Shown one piece after another: positions 1 to 6,393 of a stretch of DNA of 9,744 bases. The DNA lies in assembly GCA_029239545.1 (NCBI GenBank), contig JARBUQ010000117.1, forward strand, positions 1 through 9,744, written 5' to 3'. The notes under the pieces were generated by a model that worked only from the letters and a program-made list of their open reading frames with translations, did no database searches and was not told the origin of the DNA. The DNA is from Paenibacillus sp. GTDB taxonomy: Bacteria > Bacillota > Bacilli > Paenibacillales > NBRC-103111. How positions within the stretch are numbered: position 1 is the stretch's first letter; the number at the start of each line of letters is the position of its first letter. The position numbers and the translations under genes were made by a program.

Positions 1-42
1 AACCGCCGCGCCGATCATGATGAATTTGTTTTTCTTTTTCAT
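1..42 (-). CDS. N-terminus of an exported protein (partial)
   Basis: Only the first 14 codons are inside the window; the gene runs off the left edge. It starts at ATG (42-40) with AAGGAG at 57-52, nine bases upstream, which is good spacing. The visible residues, MKKKNKFIMIGAAV, are four lysines within six residues followed by a hydrophobic run, the n- and h-regions of a signal peptide or an N-terminal membrane anchor. The protein is therefore probably exported or membrane-bound, but nothing visible says what it does. A 9-bp inverted repeat (59-92) sits immediately upstream of the ribosome binding site. Confidence 0.6.
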   Translation of the reverse strand, partial: MKKKNKFIMIGAAV

Positions 43-58
43 TTTCCCTCGCTCCTTT

Positions 59-92
59 AAGGTTGTATGGTCTCTCTCTTGCCTACAACCTT
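59..92. repeat. 9-bp inverted repeat upstream of the leftmost gene
   Basis: AAGGTTGTA (59-67) and TACAACCTT (84-92) are perfect inverted repeats separated by 16 bases. The near arm begins two bases before the AAGGAG ribosome binding site of the gene starting at 42. No T-run follows on the minus strand, so it is a poor terminator; an operator or 5' leader hairpin is possible. A second small inverted repeat, TTTAGA (95-100) and TCTAAA (108-113), lies next to it. Function is unknown. Confidence 0.3.
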
Positions 93-337
93 AGTTTAGA
101 GGAGGAGTCTAAAGTCCCTCGAAAGCAATTCGAAAAGTTTTCTAAAATCGGTACGCTGTATTTATAGGATTCGAGACTGCTGTTCAGCACTTCATAATAA
201 ACTTCGCTATTATCATTCTGCGTCAGATATTCAGGATGGTTCTCCACGACACACCCCACGCCATTCACTACAAACTTATACAAATGTCTGCCTTTCGAAA
301 TGCTTCGTTCCAGCTGTTCACGGATTCCATCAGGTGC
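83..337 (-). pseudogene. 3' remnant of an unidentified gene, possibly glycogen-binding-like fold
   Basis: The frame is open from about 337 down to the stop at 85-83 (about 84 codons) but has no convincing start in this frame. A TTG at 283 gives 66 residues with only a poor ribosome binding site. The stretch GRHLYKFVVNG, with NHPE about eight residues later, faintly recalls the last strands of AMPK-type glycogen-binding (CBM48) domains (a G-Y-x-YKF-x-V-D-G pattern followed by D-x-x-x-P). This is weak and could be chance. The open frame begins almost exactly where the plus-strand recombinase fragment begins (about 331), so the gene appears to have lost its 5' part at a recombination junction there. 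A strong GGAGGTGA site before ATG at 330 leads only to a 20-codon frame ending in TAG. Confidence 0.35.
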
Positions 338-537
338 TCACCTCCGCGCCATTCGAACAGCGAAAAACATTGCTTCACCTGTTCATCAAGCGAATTACAA
401 TGAATGAAAGCAAGAAGATCGAGACGATTGAACTGAGCAACCGCGGGAAGAACGTGCCAAGGTTAAGGCCACTCTGGAGAAGGAACTGGCGGAACAAGAC
501 AGCTCAAAGCGTATCCGACACGACCTGGAACTGTTAG
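331..537 (+). pseudogene. C-terminal fragment of a large serine recombinase
   Basis: The frame starting near 331 reads APFEQRKTLLHLFIKRIT followed by KKIETIEL. This matches the late C-terminal segment of large serine recombinases, where a helix of type (E/Q)xxxLLhxhIxkI is followed by a short beta strand. The similarity fades after about 435 and the frame ends at TAG 535-537. The catalytic resolvase domain, the recombinase domain and the zinc ribbon are all missing upstream, where the opposite strand instead carries another gene remnant. This is therefore a broken gene, not a 67-residue protein. It points toward the right, convergent with the recombinase at the other end of the window. Confidence 0.6.
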
Positions 538-659
538 ACGAAGTCATTCAAAAGGGCTTCGACACGTTGAGCAAGATGGAAGTGATCCGCGTAAAAAACG
601 ACCTGATTATCTCAATATCCTTGATCGATATAACCTCAGTGAGAACAGTTCTGATCTAG
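432..659 (+). pseudogene. Charged helical fragment in a second frame, unidentified
   Basis: Between the TGA at 429-431 and the TAG at 657-659 this frame encodes a highly charged, helix-like stretch (for example REERAKVKATLEKELAEQ, then ELLDEVIQKGF). It looks more protein-like than the other two frames over about 435-590. It has no plausible start codon with a ribosome binding site and overlaps its neighbours in other frames. It may be a frameshifted continuation of the recombinase fragment or a piece of another gene. I do not recognise the family. Confidence 0.3.
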
Positions 660-820
660 AAATATTAATAGCAACACGCGGCCGCACACCTACCGACCCA
701 TTTGAGTTCGTACAGTATATAGATTTTCAACCAGGCCAGCATTTTAAACTAAATTTCGATTTAGCTGGTGTCCGTCATTATGAACCAAACATACTATCGC
801 GGGGTGGAGCAGCCCAGTAG
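578..820 (+). pseudogene. Gene fragment in a third frame, possibly HIRAN-like, cut off by the tRNA
   Basis: A third plus-strand frame is open to TAG 818-820 and has a natural-looking protein composition between about 600 and 795 (DYLNILDRYNL, then DPFEFVQYIDF, then FDLAGVRHYEPN). The F-x-L-A-G-V-R-H-Y element resembles the opening of HIRAN domains, but this is a weak, unaided call. No start codon is present. The protein-like part ends at about 797, exactly where the tRNA begins, and the last codons read through the tRNA acceptor and D-arm. The gene was evidently truncated by a rearrangement at the 5' edge of the tRNA. Confidence 0.4.
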
Positions 821-873
821 CTCGTCGGGCTCATAACCCGAAGGCCGCAGGTTCAAATCCTCCCCCGCAACCA
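798..873 (+). tRNA. Initiator tRNA-Met (CAT), apparently degenerate
   Basis: The acceptor stem is CGCGGGG (798-804) with CCCCGCA (863-869), leaving the C1xA72 mismatch typical of bacterial initiator tRNA. The anticodon arm is TCGGG-CTCATAA-CCCGA (825-841), with the three G-C pairs of initiators and anticodon CAT (832-834). ACCA is encoded at 870-873. Two things are odd. The 3' side of the T-stem has only four bases (859-862, CCTC) where CCTGC would pair with GCAGG (847-851), so one G is missing. The D-loop has A at 816 where invariant G18 is expected. No promoter is visible upstream because a gene fragment abuts position 797. It is either a decaying extra copy or contains a sequencing error. 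Confidence 0.8.
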
Positions 874-902
874 ATTTACAATTCTTGCTCGCTATATATA
901 AC

Positions 903-947
903 AAAATGCCTTTAACCCGCTGATTGGATTAAAGGCATTTTTGTTTT
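903..947. terminator. Bidirectional rho-independent terminator
   Basis: AAAATGCCTTTAA (903-915) and TTAAAGGCATTTT (929-941) form a perfect 13-bp stem around a 13-base loop. On the plus strand it is followed by TGTTTT, giving a U-tract that terminates the tRNA transcript. On the minus strand the A-rich sequence before 903 provides a TTTTGTTATA tail, so it can also terminate the receiver gene whose stop is at 982-980. Confidence 0.85.
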
Positions 948-979
948 ATCTTTGTTATTTCTGGTTCGCTTAAGTCTTA

Positions 980-1342
980 TTAATGTCCCTCTGAAATTAC
1001 TCTTTGCACGGTTTTGTGAAGTCTGTCCTGCCTCAGAGGTTTAACAATGTAATCATAAGCTTGTACATCGAATGCAGCAGGTGCATATTCTTTATAGGAT
1101 GTAACGAAAACCAGCTTCATCTGTCCATCACGTTCTCTTATTCGATGAGCAAACGTTAGACCGTTCTCCCCCGGCAGTTTAATATCTAGAAATACCAAGT
1201 CCACGTTATGATTCGTCAAATAAGAGAATGCAGATGTAGTCTCAAAGAAGCTTCCCACGATTTCGATTTGATCAAGCTTAGCAAGCATTCGTCTCATAAT
1301 GAGATGCATGGCCTTCTCATCATCGATAATAACGACCTTCAA
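980..1342 (-). CDS. Stand-alone CheY-like receiver protein, paralogue of the neighbouring SARP regulator
   Basis: This is a 120-residue single receiver domain with no output domain. The phosphorylation site is intact: acidic pair D7-D8, phospho-acceptor D53 (in VFLDIKLPG), switch T81 and K101 followed by proline. About 60% of residues are identical to the receiver of the SARP regulator at 6394-7527, including the opening KVVIIDDEKAMHLIM, so the two arose by duplication. The start is taken as TTG at 1342-1340: AGGAGG at 1356-1351 is eight bases upstream, and the product then aligns with the paralogue's first residue. A GTG at 1351 would give three more residues but overlaps the AGGAGG itself. 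It lies 80 bases downstream of the SLH gene on the same strand, with a weak hairpin between. It may be a phosphate sink, or a bridge to another protein (inference); alternatively it is the surviving half of a truncated second SARP regulator. Confidence 0.85.
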   Translation of the reverse strand: MKVVIIDDEKAMHLIMRRMLAKLDQIEIVGSFFETTSAFSYLTNHNVDLVFLDIKLPGENGLTFAHRIRERDGQMKLVFVTSYKEYAPAAFDVQAYDYIVKPLRQDRLHKTVQRVISEGH

Positions 1343-1350
1343 CTGAAGCA

Positions 1351-1356
1351 CCTCCT
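1351..1356 (-). promoter_or_regulatory. Ribosome binding site that selects a TTG start
   Basis: AGGAGG on the minus strand is eight bases before TTG (1342-1340). The alternative GTG at 1351-1349 uses the last G of this motif as its first base, so it cannot be the start served by this site. Confidence 0.7.
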
Positions 1357-1378
1357 ACAAAGACAAGTGATATTTAGA

Positions 1379-1404
1379 AGGAACCCTAAATAGCAGGGCT
1401 CCCT
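1379..1404 (-). terminator. Weak hairpin between the SLH gene and the receiver gene
   Basis: GGAACCCT (1380-1387) and AGGGCTCC (1395-1402) pair with one A-C mismatch around a 7-base loop, about 20 bases after the SLH stop codon. On the minus strand the hairpin is followed by a poor T-tract (TTCTAAATAT), so termination is probably partial. The receiver gene may be expressed by readthrough from the SLH gene at a reduced level. No convincing separate promoter is visible in this gap. Confidence 0.4.
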
Positions 1405-1422
1405 ATTATTATTCCAACCTCG

Positions 1423-4400
1423 TTACTCTTTAATATGAGCTAGTAGTTTCAACAGAACGGTAACTGCCTCAGCTCTTGTCGCATTGTCTTGCGGCGCAAA
1501 TGTATTACCGCCTTTGCCTTGAATAATGCCCGCTTGCTTCACATAAGCAACACTGCCTCTTGCCCATGTCGGAATTTCATCATCATCCACAAATCCCGTT
1601 ACGGCATTTGCTTCGCTTGATTGACCCGAAGCAACTGCGATCATGGATGCCATCTCCGCACGTGTGATCTCCGCATTCGGACGGAAGGCACCGTCTGAAT
1701 AACCCTTAATAATACCCGCTTGTACAGCTTGAGCAACTGCCTTCCGTGCCCACGCTCCAATCTTCGCTGTATCTGTGAAGATCAGTTCTACTCCCTCACC
1801 CTGCGGCTTCAATGCATGGATTAGCATCACTGCAAATTCAGCCCGCGTGACGGTTTGGCCTGGCTTAAATGTGCCATCCGAATAACCCCTCACGATTCCA
1901 CTGCTTACTGCTTGCTTAATATCGGCTTCTGCCCAGTGTCCAGTGACATCGCTAAAGCTAACATTAGGCTCTGTTGTCGGCTTGTCTTTCACTTCGCCAA
2001 CCGCCATTACCGCATACTTCGTGAAGTGATCCACTTCTATAGTGATTTGATTCCCTTTCACTTTACCACCAACTTCGACCCAAACCTTCTTCACTTCGTC
2101 ATAGTAGAATACAACTGCCCTTTGATTGCTCTTTAAGCTTGCTGGATCGAACACAAAGGTTAGCGTTACTGGCTTTCTGAAGTTCTCAGAGAAATTCTTC
2201 AGAATCTCGAAGATCGGACTTGCTAGAACTTCTTGTTTCGTTAGCAGGTTCTGCGTATTTAACAGCTTTTCTATTGTTATTTTTAACTCTTGTTTTGATG
2301 CATCCGCAGGAATAGATACTGTGACCCCCTTTAACAAGCTAACTTCACCTGATTTGCCTATAGGAAGCGTTAATTGACCATCTGTCGAGATCACAGGGGC
2401 ATCACTAACTGGTAGAATTACCTCGCCACCTGAATATGGTGTTTCCGTATTCGCTGCTACGGTAACTATGACTGTATAGTCTTGCTCACTGCCGTCTGCC
2501 GCCACCACCGTGTACGTAACTGCAGAAGTGAAATTGTGCGCTGTCGTTCCGCTCACTTGATCCGTACCCGCCACCTTCACACTAGCACCTGTTGTTGTGA
2601 AGGTGGGCACTAGCGCTGTTACATTCGTTCCGTATGGCACGGTCAAGGCAATCGTCTTGTTCACTTCGTTAACTATCCCCGTTACTGTTGGGCTTAATCC
2701 CGCTAGGCTAAATGCATTGATTGCTTTCTCCGTATTCTCTGCTACGGTAACGATTACCGTATACTCTTGCTCACTGCCGTCTGCCGCCACTACCGTATAC
2801 GTAACCGCAGAAGTGAAATCCTGCGCCGTCGTTCCGCTCACTTGATCTGTACCTGCCACTCTCACACTAGCACCCGTTGTTGTGAAGGTGGGGACTAGCG
2901 CTGTTACATCCGTCCCGTATGGCACGGTCAAGGCAATCGTCTTGTTCGGTTCGTATACGATCCCCGTTACAGTTGGGCTCCATCCCGCAAAGTTGAATGT
3001 GGAGATTGCTTTCTCCGTATTCCCTGCTATCGTAACCGTTACCGTATAGTCTTGCTCGCTGCCGTCTGCCGCCACTACCGTATATGTAACTGCAGAATTG
3101 AAATTGTGCGCTGTCGTTCCGCTCACTTGATCTGCACTCGCCACCTTCACACTAGCACCCGTTGTTGTGAAGGTGGGCACTAGCGCTGTTACATCCGTTC
3201 CGTATGGCACGATTACGACAATCGCCTTGTCGACTTCATATACGATCCCCGTTACTGTTGGGCTCAATCCCTCGAAGCTGAATGTGGAGATCGCTTTCGC
3301 CGTATTCTCTGCTACCGTAACTGTTACTGTATAGTCTTGCTCGCTACTGTCTGCCGCTACTACTGTGTACGTAACTGCAGAAGTGAAATCCTGCGCTGTC
3401 GTTCCGCTCACTTGGTTCGTATTGGCTACCTTCACACTAGCACCTGTGGTTGTGAATGTAGGGACTAATGCCGTTATATCCGTTCCGTATGGAACGGTCA
3501 AGGCAATCGTCTTGTTCGCTTCGTAAACTATCCCTGTTACCGTTGGGCTCAGTCCTGCGAAGCTGAAGCTGAATGTAGAGAATCCTTTCGCCGTACTAAT
3601 CCATTGCGCATACAGCGTCATATTGGCTGTAATTGCGAATGTGTCACCTTCCTCGTAGCTGGTACCACTACCATCTGCTAATGTATTCCATCCAGTGAAG
3701 TTATGATCCGACTTGACTAGATTTCCATTCGATACTACAACTACATCTGCATCACGCGTATAGATCTTACTGTCAGTTGGGGCATTTCCTCCTGTGTTGC
3801 CGTTGCCGTTATAAGTCATAAAGCGGTAAAAAGCTTTCAAATAGGGATATCCAGCATTAATTGATGAATCGATCCCCCATACATTAGAAGTGAACCAACC
3901 AGAATACGTACTTTCAGTCTTCATTAGTTCAGTCGTCTTACTCCAGCCTTTTCCTGTATCGGTCTCCGTTGTTGTGCTCTCGTAGAAGCTATTGTTGACT
4001 TTTCCAATGCCAGGGTAGTTGCTACCTACTAACCCGCCCACTGTACTGAGTATCGCCGACACACTTCCTGTGGCGTAGCTGTTGCTAATTGATCCTTTAT
4101 TGGTACCAACCAACCCACCTATATCGCCTCTACCACTCACAATAACCATATTGCTATAGCTATTGCTGATTGAACCTTGATTGTATCCAACCAACCCACC
4201 TAGATAAAATTTACCACTTCCACTTACAGAACCTGTGCTGCTGTAGCTATTACTGATAGCACCTTGATTGAATCCAACCAAGCCGCCCATTTGATCGTTC
4301 CCGCTCAAATTAATATTTTCTAGACCCATATTATTTAGACTGCTCGTGGACGATGTTCTACCGAATAGCCCTACATCCATGGTTGATCTAGCTATCTTTA

Positions 4401-6261
4401 ATCCCGTGATTTTGTAGCCTTTGCCATCCAACTTCCCTTGAAATTCCTCACCATACTTACCGATTGGCAACCAGCCTTCACCGTCTACATATGGACTAAC
4501 TCCGAGATCAATATCATCCACCAGCTCAAAATAAATATCCGATGCTAGAAGATACCTAACCTCATTAAGTTGATCCGCAGTTGCAATCTGAAAAGGATTG
4601 GACTGTGATCCTTCTCCTGTTCCAGAAAACTGGTGAGATACGAATTGTGAGACCGCAGCAGCATCATAATTGATGGCTGTCACTGTTATGGAATGATTCC
4701 CTTTTGCTAGCACACCTGCGAATATCTTGATCTTTCCTGCTTCAATTTTGTATTGCGTATCTTGAACGAGTGTCGTGGTTCCGTCTTTCACAGCCGTAAT
4801 CACCCCGCGCCATGTCGGATCGTCCGTATATGTAATTTCGATCTCATTCGTGGGATAAGGACTTGTTGTGTCGGCTGTTAGAGCAGGAGGTTGCTTATTC
4901 GTTACCATCTGCGTTACCACTGCATCATCATAATTGGGTGCTGTTACTATAATCGAATTATTTCCCTTTGCCAGTACCCCAGCGAATATCTTGAGCTTTC
5001 CCGCTTCAATTGTATATTGCGTACCCTTATCGAGTGTCGTAGCCCCATCTTTCACCGCTGTTATCCCCGAAAGCCAAGCTGGATCATTGACGAACGTCAT
5101 TTCAATGTCATTAGCCGTGTAGTTCTCTGTCGTATCGGCGGTTAGAGCAGGAGGTATAAGCCCTCTGATATCTGAAAGACCGACTGTTAAAGTCCTATGG
5201 CTTGATGGAGCTGCGATTACACGGACATCGATTGAATCTCCAGCAACTACAGTAATTTCAACAGAATCCCCTGTGATAGGAACATAAGGGTTACCATTAA
5301 GCGAATACTCCATACCTGTGGCTACATGAAATAATTTCGTTGTTCCAGCAGTTGTTCCTTTTATTAACTTAGTAAAGGCCCATAGTTGTGGATACTGACC
5401 TTCGAAGACATACCATTGCGATGTAAAGTCCCACCCCGTATAAGTACTCGCCTTCTTCATCTCTTCAGTAGTCTTTCCTTCGCCTTTTCCTGTATCTACT
5501 TGTCCTGAAGTGGTTTTGTCGTAGAAGCTGTTAGTGATAGCACCCCCGTCTGACAATCCGATCAAGCCACCATTATAAGGGCTATTACCCGTCACATTTC
5601 CTGCCGCGTAACTGTTAACAATATCACCGTAATGGTACCCTACCAACCCGCCTGCAAGTTGAGATCCAATCACGCTTCCTATGAAGTAGCTGTTATTGAT
5701 ACTCCCTCCATAAAGGCAACCTGCCAAGCCGCCTACACTTTCTATTCCAACCACATTTCCCGTGACGTAGACATTGCTAACATTATTCTCGCCAATTCCA
5801 ATTAACCCGCCAACATAATATCTCCCCCGCACATTAACATTCTCAAGAATAATGTTAGCAAATGAGCTTCCATATGCAGCTACACCGAAGAGTCCTACAT
5901 GATCCGCACCACCTGTATTGATCGTTAAATTTCTTATTGTAAAGCCGTTACCGTTCAAATTTCCATAAAAAGGATTTTCGTAGTTAGCACCAATTGGAGT
6001 CCAACCGGCACCGCCAGCGTAGGAGCTCAAGTCAATATCTGACGTTAGTATGAAGTAGATCCCTGCTCCGAGATGATTCCTGACTTCATTGAGCTGATCA
6101 GCGTTCGCAATTTGATATGGATCGCTTGAAGTCCCCGTTCCTCCAGCGAACGCTACTGCCGCATGGACTTTACCTGCACCCATAGTCAGCCCATTCAATG
6201 CACCTAAAACTAATACCATCACTAAAATGAATGAGATCCCTTTTTGAACCATAACTCGCAT
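1423..6261 (-). CDS. Giant secreted, cell-wall-anchored SLH protein with GLUG, HID-like and Ig-like repeats
   Basis: A 1612-residue surface protein. Residues 1-34 are a signal peptide ending VHA-A. The rest reads: GLUG block 1 (about 38-300, four GGL(I/V/A)G motifs); two tandem copies resembling the Shr-like Hb-interacting domain, formerly DUF1533 (370-454, 458-544); GLUG block 2 (545-812, four motifs); a Flg_new/Listeria-Bacteroides-type repeat ending LYAQW (813-888); four DUF5018-like Ig-fold repeats (892-1273); a ZU5-like beta domain (about 1275-1424); and three SLH domains (1434-1605), each with a TRAE motif (1472, 1533, 1595), the signature for binding pyruvylated secondary cell-wall polymer. 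No peptidase or glycosidase motif is visible, so a structural or adhesive role is likely. ATG at 6261 is preceded by AGGAGG (6275-6270), spacing eight; ATG at residue 4 is less well placed. The gene has its own promoter, separated from the upstream regulator by a terminator. Confidence 0.9.
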   Translation of the reverse strand: MRVMVQKGISFILVMVLVLGALNGLTMGAGKVHAAVAFAGGTGTSSDPYQIANADQLNEVRNHLGAGIYFILTSDIDLSSYAGGAGWTPIGANYENPFYGNLNGNGFTIRNLTINTGGADHVGLFGVAAYGSSFANIILENVNVRGRYYVGGLIGIGENNVSNVYVTGNVVGIESVGGLAGCLYGGSINNSYFIGSVIGSQLAGGLVGYHYGDIVNSYAAGNVTGNSPYNGGLIGLSDGGAITNSFYDKTTSGQVDTGKGEGKTTEEMKKASTYTGWDFTSQWYVFEGQYPQLWAFTKLIKGTTAGTTKLFHVATGMEYSLNGNPYVPITGDSVEITVVAGDSIDVRVIAAPSSHRTLTVGLSDIRGLIPPALTADTTENYTANDIEMTFVNDPAWLSGITAVKDGATTLDKGTQYTIEAGKLKIFAGVLAKGNNSIIVTAPNYDDAVVTQMVTNKQPPALTADTTSPYPTNEIEITYTDDPTWRGVITAVKDGTTTLVQDTQYKIEAGKIKIFAGVLAKGNHSITVTAINYDAAAVSQFVSHQFSGTGEGSQSNPFQIATADQLNEVRYLLASDIYFELVDDIDLGVSPYVDGEGWLPIGKYGEEFQGKLDGKGYKITGLKIARSTMDVGLFGRTSSTSSLNNMGLENINLSGNDQMGGLVGFNQGAISNSYSSTGSVSGSGKFYLGGLVGYNQGSISNSYSNMVIVSGRGDIGGLVGTNKGSISNSYATGSVSAILSTVGGLVGSNYPGIGKVNNSFYESTTTETDTGKGWSKTTELMKTESTYSGWFTSNVWGIDSSINAGYPYLKAFYRFMTYNGNGNTGGNAPTDSKIYTRDADVVVVSNGNLVKSDHNFTGWNTLADGSGTSYEEGDTFAITANMTLYAQWISTAKGFSTFSFSFAGLSPTVTGIVYEANKTIALTVPYGTDITALVPTFTTTGASVKVANTNQVSGTTAQDFTSAVTYTVVAADSSEQDYTVTVTVAENTAKAISTFSFEGLSPTVTGIVYEVDKAIVVIVPYGTDVTALVPTFTTTGASVKVASADQVSGTTAHNFNSAVTYTVVAADGSEQDYTVTVTIAGNTEKAISTFNFAGWSPTVTGIVYEPNKTIALTVPYGTDVTALVPTFTTTGASVRVAGTDQVSGTTAQDFTSAVTYTVVAADGSEQEYTVIVTVAENTEKAINAFSLAGLSPTVTGIVNEVNKTIALTVPYGTNVTALVPTFTTTGASVKVAGTDQVSGTTAHNFTSAVTYTVVAADGSEQDYTVIVTVAANTETPYSGGEVILPVSDAPVISTDGQLTLPIGKSGEVSLLKGVTVSIPADASKQELKITIEKLLNTQNLLTKQEVLASPIFEILKNFSENFRKPVTLTFVFDPASLKSNQRAVVFYYDEVKKVWVEVGGKVKGNQITIEVDHFTKYAVMAVGEVKDKPTTEPNVSFSDVTGHWAEADIKQAVSSGIVRGYSDGTFKPGQTVTRAEFAVMLIHALKPQGEGVELIFTDTAKIGAWARKAVAQAVQAGIIKGYSDGAFRPNAEITRAEMASMIAVASGQSSEANAVTGFVDDDEIPTWARGSVAYVKQAGIIQGKGGNTFAPQDNATRAEAVTVLLKLLAHIKE
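2443..3588 (-). repeat. Four tandem 285-291-bp repeats encoding DUF5018-like domains
   Basis: Copies lie at 3588-3298, 3297-3013, 3012-2728 and 2727-2443. Each encodes about 95 residues of the pattern ISTFxFxGLSPTVTGIV, then VPYGTDVTALVPTFTTTGASV, then QVSGTT, then SAVTYTVVAADGSEQ. Copy 1 is two residues longer (FSFSFAG). The copies are highly alike at the DNA level over long blocks, which indicates recent duplication or ongoing homogenisation and allows copy-number change by recombination. Confidence 0.9.
4630..5154 (-). repeat. Two tandem Hb-interacting-like (DUF1533-type) domains
   Basis: Two copies of about 85 residues (5154-4900 and 4890-4630) share PALTADTT, then ITAVKDG(A/T)TTL, then QY(T/K)IEAGK(L/I)KIFAGVLAKGN, then NYD. 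The pattern, ending in a G-x-x-x-I-x-V-x-A-x-x-Y-D strand, resembles the PF07550 domain of streptococcal Shr and many Firmicutes surface proteins. A haem or haemoglobin role cannot be inferred from the fold alone. Confidence 0.6.
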
Positions 6262-6306
6262 GCCATTTACCTCCTTGGAGTGTTGTTTCTTTTTCTACTT
6301 AGGACA

Positions 6307-6340
6307 AGTATACAGACCCCCAATGACAACAGAATGACAA
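6307..6340 (-). promoter_or_regulatory. SLH gene promoter with 11-bp-spaced direct repeats (candidate SARP operator)
   Basis: On the minus strand TTGTCATT occurs at 6340-6333 and again at 6329-6322, exactly 11 bp apart, one helical turn. Nine bases later is TATACT (6312-6307), a plausible -10 box, placing the transcript start near 6300 and giving a leader of about 40 bases. The position for a -35 box with a 17-bp spacer reads ATTCTG, which is not a -35, and the repeats cover that region. This is the geometry of an activator-dependent promoter, and specifically that of SARP regulators, whose repeats have 11-bp periodicity and lie close upstream of the -10. The SARP gene is next door. Confidence 0.6.
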
Positions 6341-6351
6341 ACTGCAACAAC

Positions 6352-6378
6352 AAAAAAGAGCCCTTCTATTGGGCCCTT
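6352..6378 (-). terminator. Rho-independent terminator of the kinase-regulator operon
   Basis: On the minus strand AAGGGCCC and GGGCTCTT (6378-6371 and 6363-6356) form an 8-bp stem with one G-U pair and a 7-base loop, followed by a TTTTTT run (6357-6352). It sits about 15 bases after the SARP gene's stop codon and insulates the kinase-regulator transcript from the SLH gene promoter, which begins 12 bases further on. Confidence 0.85.
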
Positions 6379-6393
6379 CATCTGACCGATATG

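Noticed and set aside
271..330. Small gene starting at ATG 330 behind a strong GGAGGTGA motif on the minus strand
   Set aside because: The frame stops after 20 codons, and the motif overlaps the recombinase fragment coded on the plus strand, so the ribosome-binding-site match is probably coincidental.
334..537. A complete 67-residue protein
   Set aside because: Only the first third resembles a protein family (recombinase C-terminus), the apparent start is an internal position of that family, and the remainder is out of frame with the protein-like sequence.
798..873. tRNA as the attachment site of an integrated element
   Set aside because: Tyrosine integrases usually duplicate a tRNA 3' end. 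Here the junction is at the 5' edge, no second copy of the tRNA 3' end was found in the window, and the recombinases present are of the serine type, which rarely use tRNA genes.
1855..2845. Several plus-strand open frames of 80-95 codons opposite the SLH gene
   Set aside because: They lie antisense to the strongly supported SLH coding sequence, lack ribosome binding sites and have no recognisable domains. They arise from the repetitive codon composition of the minus-strand gene.
2443..3588. CRISPR array or other intergenic repeat array
   Set aside because: The repeat unit is about 285 bp, contiguous without spacers, and lies in frame within a coding sequence as Ig-like domains.
4891..5145. 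Overlapping plus-strand frames opposite the HID-like repeats
   Set aside because: They are shadows of the tandem repeat on the other strand, with no start signal and no protein-like features.
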